Below, piece by piece: positions 40,001 through 45,071 of a stretch of DNA of 64,000 bases (position 1 is its first letter; each line of letters starts with the position of its first letter). The stretch comes from Allobosea sp. BH3 (GTDB lineage Bacteria; Pseudomonadota; Alphaproteobacteria; Rhizobiales; Beijerinckiaceae). The stretch spans positions 248,001 through 312,000 of the forward strand of contig NZ_JAIMCA010000003.1 of assembly GCF_025499465.1 (NCBI RefSeq). The letters are read 5' to 3'. Below the pieces are notes generated by a model. That model searched no databases. It worked only from the letters and a program-made list of their open reading frames with translations, and was not told where the DNA came from. The translations under genes and the position numbers were made by a program.

Positions 40001-41724
40001 GATTTGGCCCGCGCATCGGCCGTCATCGTGATGTCGCGGCCCGTGATGGTGCCGGAAACCTTGATGCTGGCGCTGGCGCTGGCAGGGCCGGCGATCAGCG
40101 TCTGCGACTGGGTGGCGTTCAGCGTGACGTCGCCGGCGGACCAGGAGAAGACCGAGTTCAGGACGCCGGCCAACAGCTTGCCGCGGACCTCGATGTCCGG
40201 GGCGGTGAGCGTGATGCTGCCGGAATTGCCGGTCGTCGGGTTGAGAGCCGAGAGCTCGCGATCGCCGTCTGGGCCCCTGTTGAACTGCCTCGTATCGATG
40301 ATGCCGTCGGCGGCGATGGTGATCTTGTTCGTGGCCTCCAGCGACACATTGGTGCCGTTGGTGATCATGTTGGCGCTGCCGCCGCCACCGATGACGATGT
40401 TGGCCGGATCGATGTAGAGCAGGCCGGCAGCGCCGTTGCGTGCGGACAGATCGACATCGATGGCGCCGAGCGTCACGGTATCCTTGGCGCTGAGCTCCAG
40501 AAAGGCGCCGTCGCCGCTCGTGCCGGCGATGCCGCGGAAGATCGCGCCGCTGGCGACATCGAGATTCGTGTCGGCGAAGACGATGGCCGAGCCGGCCTTG
40601 GCTGCGACGTCCTGCGCCGCGCTGACGTCGATCGTCGCGCCGCTGGCGATCGTGATCCCGGCATTGGATTTGATCGAGACCTTGCCGCCTTCGCCGGTGT
40701 TGACGGTGCCGTCTGCGGTCGCGCCGCTCTGCAGCGGCGCCTTGCCGGTCGCGCTGATCTTCGCCGTCTGGGCGATCGTCGTGCCGGTGCCGGAGCGCAG
40801 CGCGACGGTGCCGGCGGAGCGGCGCCCATTCGCGTTGGCGCTGAGCCGGCCCGAGACCTGCACCGTTCCGGCCGCGACGATCTCGATGCCGCCGCCCTTG
40901 CGCGCGACCATGGCGCCGCCATGCTGCAGCCCGCTGGTGTTGACGCTTTCGGCGAAGGCGGTCTGGTGGCGCCGGCGGCGCTCCCCGACATCGACGATCG
41001 CGGCGTTGGCCGTGATCTGGCCGGCGACGCTGACCGAATGGCCGTTGAGCGTGACGCCGCGCCGTGCGTTGATCGCGCCGTCGACAGTGATCCGCCCGTC
41101 TGGCGAGATCGGCACGTCGTTGGCGCGCAGGCGGGCGGCCATCGCCTCGTTGACGACGCCGTTCGGGCCGATCACCTGGTCGAGGAAATCGCGCGTCGGC
41201 GTGTTGACCGTGAGTTGGCCGGTGTTGATGACGCCGCTCGGCCCGACCGTGAAACCGGCGGAATCCGAGAAATAGACATGGCCGCCGATCTGGCCGTTCC
41301 GGTAGGAATTCAGGATGCCGTTGATGACGACCGGGCCGTCCCGGACGATGTTGACCAGCGCGCCGGTATTCTGCGGCAGATGCATGTTGACGGTCGTGCC
41401 GGCCGCCTGCTCGAAGCGTGAGAAGGAGTTGTAGCCGGCGCCGGCCGAGACGGTCTGCGTGGTGATCGTCGTCGTGGTGCCGCTGACCGCGACATTGGTC
41501 TGGGTGCGGCCATCGGGCGTGATGATGTTCTGCGCGAAGGCCGGCACATTCCACAGCGCCAGCGCCATGGCCTGCCCGACGAGGCAGCGCTGCCGCCAGC
41601 TGGCCAGGATCCGCCGCGTCGGCGCAGGACGCGCGATCATAGGATGCGGGAACCCATGGCGCGTGCCGCTGTGCTCCTTGGTCTCCGGCGCAGGGGAGGG
41701 CTTGGCGGCGCGGCGGCGGGACAT
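24973..41724 (-). CDS. Giant LktA-family filamentous adhesin (TpsA exoprotein of a two-partner secretion system)
   Basis: 5583 residues from ATG at 41724. Residues 1-65 form an extended signal peptide (MSRRRAAKPS start, cleavage after AFAQ65). The mature chain starts NIITPDGRTQTNVAVSG, a TPS-like secretion domain with aromatic GYNSFSRFEQAAGTTVNMHL and VFSD/YFSD elements (to about residue 300). The remainder is Ala/Gly/Ser/Thr/Val-rich beta-helix sequence, with 19-20-residue repeats near residues 4940-5320. Departures are two blocks of helical repeats (about 2300-2497 and 4250-4425), and an aromatic, cysteine-containing stretch (about 3040-4000) with four close Cys pairs. The acidic C-terminus ends EEDDAESQP with no membrane anchor. 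The naming follows the leukotoxin LktA-family adhesins by resemblance; toxicity is not implied. It lies between ialB (2-nt gap) and tpsB (55-nt overlap). The frame stays open to 42453, but that upstream part is the shadow of ialB. Confidence 0.93.
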   Translation of the reverse strand: MSRRRAAKPSPAPETKEHSGTRHGFPHPMIARPAPTRRILASWRQRCLVGQAMALALWNVPAFAQNIITPDGRTQTNVAVSGTTTTITTQTVSAGAGYNSFSRFEQAAGTTVNMHLPQNTGALVNIVRDGPVVINGILNSYRNGQIGGHVYFSDSAGFTVGPSGVINTGQLTVNTPTRDFLDQVIGPNGVVNEAMAARLRANDVPISPDGRITVDGAINARRGVTLNGHSVSVAGQITANAAIVDVGERRRRHQTAFAESVNTSGLQHGGAMVARKGGGIEIVAAGTVQVSGRLSANANGRRSAGTVALRSGTGTTIAQTAKISATGKAPLQSGATADGTVNTGEGGKVSIKSNAGITIASGATIDVSAAQDVAAKAGSAIVFADTNLDVASGAIFRGIAGTSGDGAFLELSAKDTVTLGAIDVDLSARNGAAGLLYIDPANIVIGGGGSANMITNGTNVSLEATNKITIAADGIIDTRQFNRGPDGDRELSALNPTTGNSGSITLTAPDIEVRGKLLAGVLNSVFSWSAGDVTLNATQSQTLIAGPASASASIKVSGTITGRDITMTADARAKSSFADPSAGTLVALAAQTLGGAMFGLNGAYVGSTISAKVEIEDNAEITATRDVKILANGVQEATLPAITISGNFPWGAGVSIAEISGEVKADVASGAKITVGRNLDVNAFNDINLMATALTLTTGSSVVAATVAYGAVDVTTSAKVHSGAEITATGTSRINVSAGNSNNFSTSATAMASAGSVGGIAFAYSDYKASAEAQFGASLGTSGSRIGSLTVQATSDTEKNATSASTTVGNNALFNLAYEGTTVSDLLTKIFGKLKTGSSSVPAKVGSAIAVANSSLSASATITADAGSAAPSIFAENDVVVVARQRDFGVRVVADSSTNSASKDPTAANPSADISLSFGIGVGDFKHYATASIGSGVSIDAERIGVAALNEMPISNTWENWGGLGETLTHVNGNMGIVADILTSYANASGQASQLGLAGAINYFRVDNESSAYVASGARLKQADYTGAWSTNLDYGYEQQWDKAVHIDADTVTHSIDIGGNFAFTGGTGGSGSAVGGSMLNIGRSSNTVAAVAAGVTIEATGVAVTAVTSDKMFVIATTSGNSAGTIGFNGIVSIAGMSNRTLASVSNLATITTSSLEVKADQIVSVFGLSGALARGGGNAVGGAVAVLDAASVTRAYIGDNRGDLAGNILAGTAAQGLITANTVDVTATTEGRITVASAAGVASGVGSGGGVEDVLADQLPDFMQDAAAAANSTSSSSISLTGAGTSSVALTTLGTSAWIDGAVIVAKDTDGLTTTVTALNSTIAEVAAGSAAINMAGNDSPLSGALAGAVAVAQFDNSTDARIAASRLTGVYDTTVQALSGGRATIVGLGVAGASSNGGAIALSAALGLVTNRVAASIEDSIISAVAGNAASQVVRVNAYQSTDIGIGGGAAYVGGQVGVGMALTYVDIRDPDGKDAVSAKVARSSLTGLDGLQVRATNASRIASSAATAGLGGNGLGGVFIINSVTPTTRAAITGESGSLVTVSAAGHVSVLADGGRIAAFDDLIGDRQAVSASDRSEIDFSGAAANGGPENPDGASVVAIGTLLQIGRNNAGVALLSNKIAQAHLASIDFATITATGDVSVVAQDSATITGVAVGLGAATGQFAGTASVVLQSIENISRAHIGGTGTVITAANIGVASEATSSIRGAAGSLGLGFGAAALGLSIVESNVANEVLAEVEGAKLRANRDVVLRAGSTATIDTIAIGIAMSRNVGLAGSVANNSVATNVGARISGADIVADNNLGVLAGNADRITVSAGALGATAGAPSVAGGLSVVNNTIAGSTSASIGEDSVVDARAGGNGLLGYNAGQLTTAFDLTTANEPSDAQPSLAMMARSIHGLGVVATSQQSVLANAVTGGVAIFPISGAVAIVPIRNVLAGSTSATIDGSLVNTRLTGTDSTAVAIEAASHSYAATFITVGSVGGLAAAGADANTIMARSTHAALTNSTLGTTTSGFAGTGVTSLDIAASASQSAASNVIGFAAGGGSAAAAGVVNSFAATTTATLDQGLVTAGRVAVNAESRNGFYAQAISAAIGGVSLGGSFVVGTSRNTTLATIGGGSGLTTLNLNGALAVAARSINAFTTLSAGGAAGGIAGVAGMVSFVDVENETRAGLYGVNATLRPASGASIVVTADETTSIRATTAAGANGGVGAGAAANIANLDSRVLADITGSTLSAPGAVSASATSDRIVDANTMTYGVGSSAGIGAAVAVISVGKGSPSSAGSELNAGGSGTLSRLDQLTAGNADLVLSASGLAAYRSYRGTAGASMSEAQLRDAAQADYNQLLANGTVVNGTLTLTASGVTALRSSAATALGIASPDDAQVRNWAAQRYTALNGGAVAYLMSDAGVSAYRATVTATTPDASDDQIRSAANDSYARLLANGSVSNGVLTLSGAGIAAYRTEASTSLGHSASDAEVHAYAANQYSFFNANRSRIVAPTSQSASALLDSAGSRTAATVTGGSIASGSVAVAALSRTTTTNIANGVGAGGAAGGGAATAYTDIGDDVSAKLDQITVNTGSIALSANSTDGSGAAARVQSQAGAGALAAAAGAAVADGSIANAVKATLGGSLTVTGATTVNAGNSQTSRSDAFGATVAGGLALGISLATSTANSTVAATYSAGSSLTGTGLTIGASSTGAAYAAAVAGVGGLLAAGSGAEANATDSSDVSAVIGAGARANVGTGSITLQATASPDAKAAAKGVAVAGGLAVGAAIANATVQPIVRAAIESNASLPASQFTAGTLSVLATGSVFGGTLGDAVNLGFSTSGFTRGGMSASASAIAGSGAYYVAAVGTDAQALNISSVTAEVGDYVRLSNGTVRISATNTTAQGATATGVTVAGTAAIGTVNAQADAQTHTTASIGNGVTMAAAGAGSFTLTAAGSDTQIVHATAGSGGLYAGSGATGSTSNTASVTASVGENARISTGLVKVGASHTTRYASLIDSLQASALGASASLAENSADVDVLTSLGAGSIISASGPNTAGCYLTSCLQAISLTSQNVFTQLDLGDSVQAAAGGGINGAGATSTTEIDGTSRVVLGDNVTLAGGASPTAAPGSILIQAWSELFGDDTATLTTGGLLQGAGVSTRYRADVDNEVTLGLRNALNSYGVINLGTYTIADVRANAYVSTYGLAGVGLADADVTIRTDNNVTVGANSALLGLYDVNITAGRDGSGQRTNNLSGNATALGYVRGLIAVPDADASTDLQNHAKVDIGSGATISSAQNVTLGAYDGLINARADGTGHGYQLYFIPVTTGSSSPGFSSTSTLVMNGTATAGIYNTQRIEIGCGANASVQCGPNETPTIRFVSGAPVTSGYSTAFDVVSYINANYDPTVAPTLLSGVSHSPVKAVRLTQLYAAGGNVYVSGSSVQGNGTLTAKGGPSITVINRSNAYLILDGGAYIPETTGGQIIGSTGSLTRHTNPDATPVIAIDNSYTGQLDASGNGPALLIAGDITNLSGVVSLNNTQGSFGFSGQRIDALQFNTTVPNGAVVVSSNGPNGMYNAGATPQAEYESAIYYPGGGPGDSFNVDQAVYAAANALAAGQGATDLNYFLYGRQDEGTTRNFSMQFYGNCIGYIGDAGYACTGGYDMGNDIRFMVIPTIQTYRQSNPTAEGGGTKIYGSQVAIKATTININAEIEAGRITNWSGTVDSGMVASLRNSRQYYLDRGYVEVGLKEALGGTWANQGAAPLYYDLANDRLVLWDINASSGGGSVLLDGQIISTNTLGSIKINGGFGDVSLNNTSGLDLVVNRVNTGTGVGVSASVSKITIIDRLVTDGPNTTIYAYTPGSGIATYKTWNGALPAQGATPYAFTAGSLTEYNPVAGTRYEWTQQILLQKEGLTPQTTQVRDLVSYWRYDSGTTSNPWVYVDNQSPSTNPGADWMYWWSRNAQDPSATGVSGRVTNNGSLINVGMTQEITGGQLDFINNEAHYSGCNLQAINHCDRDFVAQPGAGQAIWNYQMVTRAFVQVTASVKADNPFDISFAGNAAGRVNITSNGSVLQNGTIVNPSGTTTIVASGGSFTQTNNATILSNNLNLTARDSIGTQSAAIKATLTSGADLSAIAGSGGINLDITGGARVLALRADGNPNAYGDIRVRATGSLETVASANANVVGRNITLASENGSIGSVSNVMKMRAVATRLANGSYTDGVVNLSALGDIGIAQVSGDLRVAEIKSEAGDVRIDVNAGRLVSATGQTSAQALSAEQLSQVSRALKLTAADGADAAAQASIATFEAQVTQAYGLYSALIRNGSVDANGVFTLSNDGVALYQAFADAAIALSRPANAPPRAATPAEVRAYAAERYNAYAGAFKAAYGDGWATQARFNAASLESNFSFRTTNTDAAAGIANRIAGDAAWTDRQLVSAINQSALQPASGVVGNGTALVVGHDVTLNIAGSIGSLAPDMQVSLDNIRSGSITDAQLAALAVATTPGTVKIMGQRQDGSLVEVTDLQNVPAGVTLTRVDVKQTAPMFINATGAFSASAQGDVYVQATTNVRSSTTPRAAGATLTLGAISATGTVSLQAPQGIVVGMQADGTTPRSPVQIQTGGDLVLVAGGGGIGSAAAPLTYQIGGRLVSASAAAGDAYLVANAGNAEIGRIFATGTASLTARSGGIQGYLPGIAIAASSVALNATGNVGSAAAALGLQIGTGGSVSGQIGGLAWLSAPTVSGQSANTLRLGSLSAANGLTATSDGQIDVLDTLRSTAGAIALTGSRIVMAGGSGIEAAGRASLASGADIVLGHVVSALAAPAGSASIAITAAGSILGNGDAGTLLDAGQAGGAISLYAGGDIGSETAALVFSAPTLSARSLGGDINLGTAAGTHATELKADAGSVALRAGGTLTVDAVTSAGSSTLATSNGALTLGTLLAGSASSLDATSAITLTSATTSVGAFSATSGTGSISAGTVGAAGDATLTAATFVSVTGALTAGGDVSVTAADGAIDVGGLTAGGSLTMSSSAALALGAISSSNGSVSLTSTGAEISATSIAASGDVTLAAATGIAVTNALNARGAATATAHDGTLDIGSVSAGASSALSASGTVTLGTAATTAGDLSVASSAGDVNATSLSAAQALLVEAAGTVDVPTLLGGTDVTITAGGAVSVETATAGHGAGIDATGLVALGTVSAGDGGLTLVSRNAGITADRLDIGGDATISSYRGVMIGALTARGVDATTTTGAIDVTTLDAGGNASLRSGGDQTIATARIAGNAALISGGALRIDSLTSAGSAEIDSTGELRVADMAAGGDLRLASAQAGISFGALSSNGSAALAAANAIDGERIVASDALTLQAGRSGQGSISIGRGAALNASVSAADDVRLANFGAGNSITILGTRIAADIVQLPGAGGMPLALDIGGLRAAVAEAVDLRIDASRVRVGRFAALDSRLTTTAGEFAIASANVPGAMTLQTPVMTLFANNRSLAPALGYDIQLYPRSRPFYLTVNGARLATDAFIINFDSSVVDIPPSFGSSLARDMARLPNLLPSGPSFGEVARGFVFGLNSAWRSDLADPASTASFGQAWKPLVNLDEEDDAESQP
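25760..26905 (-). repeat. 19-20-residue beta-helix repeats in the adhesin C-terminal part
   Basis: Within the adhesin (about residues 4940-5322) some 18-20 units of 19-20 residues follow one another, with the pattern xIxVxxLxAGGDxTLxAxxG. Examples are ISATSIAASGDVTLAAATG, TLDIGSVSAGASSALSASG and LRIDSLTSAGSAEIDSTGE. The period matches the 19-residue R1 repeats of filamentous haemagglutinin, each forming one coil of a right-handed beta-helix. Confidence 0.75.
28450..28975 (-). repeat. Distal helical repeat block in the adhesin
   Basis: Adhesin residues about 4250-4425 form a mainly helical island. It contains LIRNGSVDANGVFTLSNDGV and TPAEVRAYAAERYNAY, matching the repeat unit found near residues 2300-2497 (LLANGSVSNGVLTLSGAGI, DAEVHAYAANQYSFF). 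The flanking sequence is ordinary beta-helix, so the block looks inserted. Confidence 0.65.
34236..34830 (-). repeat. Tandem helical repeat block in the adhesin, about four units of 45-48 residues
   Basis: Adhesin residues about 2300-2497. Each unit has a short strand, then GxxAYR, a helix with (D/S)xxQ(L/V/I)RxxA and xxYxxLLANG(T/S)VxNG. Units 1 and 3 end LLANGTVVNG and LLANGSVSNG; units 2 and 4 carry DDAQVRNWAAQRYTALN and DAEVHAYAANQYSFFN. Helix-rich repeats are unusual inside a beta-helix fibre. Confidence 0.7.
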
Positions 41725-41726
41725 GA

Positions 41727-42359
41727 TCAGAACCGCTCCTTGGCGAGCGCGTCGAGCGCCGGATCGAGGCCGCGGGTGGATAGCGGCATGGCAAGGTCGC
41801 GGCCGGCGGCATCCTTGAAGATGATTCGGCCGGCCTCGCTGGCCTTGCGCCACTGCTTCAGCAGATCGTCGCCCGGCGCGGCGTCTGCCAGGCAGCCGGT
41901 CGGGATGCAGCGGCGCCAGGGCAGGTCGAGCGGCTTGGCCTCCTTCTCGCCGAGCGTGATCTGGACGCTGCTCGGGAAGGTGACGCTCACCGGCATCACG
42001 GCCGTGATGCGCAGCGGGTCGGAGGCGGAGAGGCGCCCGATCGCGATCTGCGCGATCGGCGTCTGCTGGCCCTGGGCCTGCAGCACCTGAGCAACCTCGC
42101 AGACCCGTGTGGCCTTGGGGCTTTCGATGCGCTGGCAGCGCAGCGTCCAGTCGCCGAAGCTCGCCGTGGTGACGCTGGGCTCCGCCGGGACCTGAGCAGG
42201 CGCCGGATTCGGCGCAGCGCTGGCAGGGGCCGGAGCAGGCGCCGTGCCCGGCCTCGTGGCGGGCGCCTGGGCGGCGGCGATGCCGCCCGAGACGAGAAGA
42301 ATCGAAGCGGCAACCTCCAGGCGCTGGATGATGCCGATCTTCTTGCTTTCTGTCGTCAC
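41727..42359 (-). CDS. ialB: Invasion-associated locus B (IalB) family protein
   Basis: 210 residues from GTG at 42359, with AGGTGGGG 2 nt upstream. A signal peptide (VAASILLVSGGIAAAQ, cleaved near residue 30) leads into a Pro/Ala-rich linker (32-66). The IalB domain follows: FGDWTLRCQ, then RVCEVAQVL, and WRRCIPTGCLADA, i.e. the family's conserved Trp and paired cysteines. IalB was described as a Bartonella factor for erythrocyte invasion, and homologues are common periplasmic proteins of Rhizobiales with unclear role. The ATG of the adhesin lies 2 nt after its stop, so it is the first gene of the adhesin operon. A partner or folding role for the adhesin is inference. Confidence 0.88.
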   Translation of the reverse strand: MTTESKKIGIIQRLEVAASILLVSGGIAAAQAPATRPGTAPAPAPASAAPNPAPAQVPAEPSVTTASFGDWTLRCQRIESPKATRVCEVAQVLQAQGQQTPIAQIAIGRLSASDPLRITAVMPVSVTFPSSVQITLGEKEAKPLDLPWRRCIPTGCLADAAPGDDLLKQWRKASEAGRIIFKDAAGRDLAMPLSTRGLDPALDALAKERF

Positions 42360-42568
42360 GCCCCACCTCAGCCATGCCGGCCGCCTGCGCTCTTCGAACG
42401 CGAGCGGCGATCCATCCAGGACTGGGGGGCGCCTCGGGAGCCTGGTTCGACATCGTCCCATGCCGCCCGAAGGCGTAAGGGAGGATGCCGTCTGCATCCG
42501 TCAGGGCGCAGAAAAAGGCTCTATCGAGGCAGGTGCCCCCCGCCCGATCTGGCCGAAGAATTCTCAGA

Positions 42569-42586
42569 TTGCTCGATACTGTGCAA
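42569..42586. promoter_or_regulatory. Imperfect dyad in the adhesin-operon promoter region
   Basis: TTGCTCGATACTGTGCAA has TTGC/GCAA arms plus one further matching pair. It lies about 210 nt upstream of the ialB start, in the 279-nt gap after the MFS gene. On the minus strand a TTGCAC element within it is followed 17 nt later by GAATTC, a weak -35/-10 pair. This is the only AT-richer stretch before the 19.8-kb operon. Confidence 0.35.
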
Positions 42587-42638
42587 TACGTGAGTCAAAA
42601 ATGGTCAGTGGACCGTTAACAGCCGATGGCCCCGATGC

Positions 42639-44003
42639 TCAGAAGAGCGCCTCTCGCGAGCGGCCGCGTGGGCCGGCCACGGCGAGCAGGATCACGCTGA
42701 GGCCGAGTGCGGCGGCGATCAGCGCGAACATGCCCCAGACGCCGGCGCCCCGGATGATCGCGAAGCAGGCGAGGGGAACGATGATCGACACGAGCCGGCC
42801 GAGCCCCCAGGCGATCGAGGTGCGCGAGGCCCTTAGTTCCGTCGGGACGATCTCGGCGGCGTAGACGGCCAGAACCGTCGCGTAGACCGCGCTCAGGAGG
42901 GCAAAGGCGATGCCGAGGCCGACGAGGGCGGCAAACTGAGTCGCTTCGGAGAAGGCGAAGCCGAGCAGGGCCATGCCGCAGGCGCAGATGATCAGGCTCG
43001 CCTTGCGGCCGATTCGGTCGATGAAGGGAGCCACGGCGAGATTGCCGATCACCGGCCCGAACATGATGAGCCCGGCCGCCACGACCGAATCGGCGATGCT
43101 GAACTGCTTGCTGACCATCACGGCCCCGCTCATCAGCGGAAAGCCGATCGTCGCCCAGGGGGCGAGCAGATAGAGGCCGCAGAGCAGAGCAAGGGTACGG
43201 CCCGTGATGCGGCGATCGTCAGCGGCGCCCGGCGACGCCAAGGCCACGGGCGGAGGCGGAGGCGGCGTGGGAGCCGGCCGTGATTCGCTGCGGCCGAATC
43301 GCCTGAGCGCCGCCTCGGCTTCCTCCAGGCGGCCGGCGGCGGCCAGCCAGCGCGGCGATTCCGGCAGCAGGCTCAGCAACGCGGCGGCCAGCGCCGCCAG
43401 GACCGCGCCCGTGCCGACCGCCCAGCGCCAGCCCTCGATGTCGAGGAAGGCCGGAGAGGCGGCGCGGAGCAGCAGGATCAGCCCCGGCGCGCCGAGGAAG
43501 GCAAGGCCCGCGCAGAGGCAGGACATGGTTCCGCGCAGCCGCGGCGGCATGATGTCTGCCAGATAGGCGGTGATCAGAGGCGGGCAGGCCCCGATGCCGA
43601 GGCCCGAAAGGAATCGGAAGCCGATCATGTTCTCCGGGCTGTCGCTCATCGCAACGGCGAGCGAACCGATGGCGACGGCTGCGAGCGCCGCCTGCAGCGC
43701 GCGGCGTCGGCCGAGCCGGTCTCCCAGCAGGCCGAAGACCGGCGCGCCGATGGCGCCTCCGGCGAAGATCGCTGCAAGGAAAACGGAGAGTTCCGTCGGC
43801 GTCATCGTGCGCGGCGGGGCCTGGAACACCGCCCCCAAGGCATTGCCGAGCGCGACCTCGGCGATGTCGGCGAAAAGGGCGAGCGTGACGACGGCGAAGA
43901 CCGCAAGCCTCAGCCGGCAGAAGGGCAGGGCATCGAGTCGCTCACCAATGGAGGGCGGCACGCTCGATAGAGGCAAAGGAGCGTCGTCGACCTTGTTCAG
44001 CAC
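42639..44003 (-). CDS. MFS transporter, AAHS (aromatic acid/H+ symporter)-like
   Basis: 454 residues with 12 hydrophobic segments and a charged central loop (RFGRSESRPAPTPPPPPP). MFS motif A appears as GLLGDRLGRRRALQ. The first segment has FADIAEVALG, where AAHS symporters carry a D-x-x-D/E motif. It probably imports an aromatic or other organic acid; the substrate is unassigned. The start is GTG at 44003, overlapping the 3' end of the upstream regulator gene by 7 nt without a clear ribosome-binding site, so translation is probably coupled. Confidence 0.82.
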   Translation of the reverse strand: MLNKVDDAPLPLSSVPPSIGERLDALPFCRLRLAVFAVVTLALFADIAEVALGNALGAVFQAPPRTMTPTELSVFLAAIFAGGAIGAPVFGLLGDRLGRRRALQAALAAVAIGSLAVAMSDSPENMIGFRFLSGLGIGACPPLITAYLADIMPPRLRGTMSCLCAGLAFLGAPGLILLLRAASPAFLDIEGWRWAVGTGAVLAALAAALLSLLPESPRWLAAAGRLEEAEAALRRFGRSESRPAPTPPPPPPVALASPGAADDRRITGRTLALLCGLYLLAPWATIGFPLMSGAVMVSKQFSIADSVVAAGLIMFGPVIGNLAVAPFIDRIGRKASLIICACGMALLGFAFSEATQFAALVGLGIAFALLSAVYATVLAVYAAEIVPTELRASRTSIAWGLGRLVSIIVPLACFAIIRGAGVWGMFALIAAALGLSVILLAVAGPRGRSREALF

Positions 44004-44935
44004 GCGGGGCTGTTCCGCTCTGGACGGGCCGCCCTGGCGGCAGCCGCAGCCGTCAGGGTCGCGTCGCCCACGGAGGCGGTGGCATGCTCGAAGGCTTCGC
44101 CGATGATCGTGATTTTCGCAGCCTGCATGCGCGCATAACCGGTGCGGAAGCCACGCGAGAGCCAGATCGGGGAGCGTCCGGGCGTGCCGGTCCAGCCGAG
44201 GCTACCGAGCGCGATGGCCGCGGAGAGAGTGCGCCCGGCATGCGTCCGGGAGAGGTTGAGCGGGCGGGCGAGGGCGGAGACCGACGTCACATTGGTGACG
44301 GCCTTCTCCTCGTTTCGCGCGGTCGCGATGTCGAGACCGGCGATTAGGCGATCCATCAGGCTCCCGCCTTCGTCGACGGAGGCGAAAACGGCATAGTCCG
44401 GCCCGGGCGCGCAAATGGTTGGGCTGGCCAACAGGCCGTCCGCGACCGCCGGCTGCATGCGCGGCAGCAGCGCCGCCTCGGCCTCGCGCAGGCGCACGGA
44501 CCTGTCGCCGCCATCGAGCGCGTCGAGCGCCGCCAGATGCGCCTGATGCCATTCGCTCAATGCGCAGAGAACGGCGGGCGCCGGCGTGACGAGCATCGCG
44601 TCGGAACCGCCCCCGGCCTTGGTCGGCAGGATGATGCCGTATTTCAGGGACTCGTCGAAGAAGGCGGCGGCCGTGTTGCGGCTGGCGATGCGGTGCGTGA
44701 GCGCGTCCTCGACGAAGAGGCGCCGGGATATGCCTGGCCGGCCGGCCGCGAAGCCTCGGTAATGGCGGGCGAGCGCGGCATGCGACATGAGCCATCGCTG
44801 CTGGGTCGAGAATTGGGATGCCAGCCGCGGCGCGCCCTGTTGGAAAGCCTGGAAGCCGCCGGCGAGCCCATGGACAACATGATCGAAGCCCGGATGCGCG
44901 AGCATCCGTTCGATCTTGAATTCCTCTGTCTGCAT
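43997..44935 (-). CDS. Putative winged-helix transcriptional regulator, family uncertain
   Basis: 312 residues from ATG at 44935, preceded by GGGGGG; a GTG at 44950 is the alternative. The C-terminal half contains TSVSALARPLNLSRTHAGRT, which reads as a helix-turn-helix, followed by a wing-like LGWTGTPGRSPIWLSRGF. The N-terminal half (SQFSTQQRWLMSHAALARHY) is helical, with no family I can name. No signal peptide or membrane segment. It overlaps the MFS gene by 7 nt, so it most likely controls that transporter. The DNA-binding call rests on helix pattern only. Confidence 0.6.
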   Translation of the reverse strand: MQTEEFKIERMLAHPGFDHVVHGLAGGFQAFQQGAPRLASQFSTQQRWLMSHAALARHYRGFAAGRPGISRRLFVEDALTHRIASRNTAAAFFDESLKYGIILPTKAGGGSDAMLVTPAPAVLCALSEWHQAHLAALDALDGGDRSVRLREAEAALLPRMQPAVADGLLASPTICAPGPDYAVFASVDEGGSLMDRLIAGLDIATARNEEKAVTNVTSVSALARPLNLSRTHAGRTLSAAIALGSLGWTGTPGRSPIWLSRGFRTGYARMQAAKITIIGEAFEHATASVGDATLTAAAAARAARPERNSPAC

Positions 44936-45071
44936 CCATCCCCCCAGCACGGCGCAGTGCCTGTCGATGCGGCCCTGTCAGTTGCGGAGCCTTACACCGT
45001 CAGTCGTTCAAGAAGTCCCCATCTCCCGCCTCGGGCTGCGCCGGCCTATCGCCGTGCGCAGGGCCTGCCTC

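Noticed and set aside
41725..42453. Upstream extension of the adhesin frame
   Set aside because: It is out-of-frame with ialB, lacks a signal peptide and is low-complexity; ialB is the real gene here.
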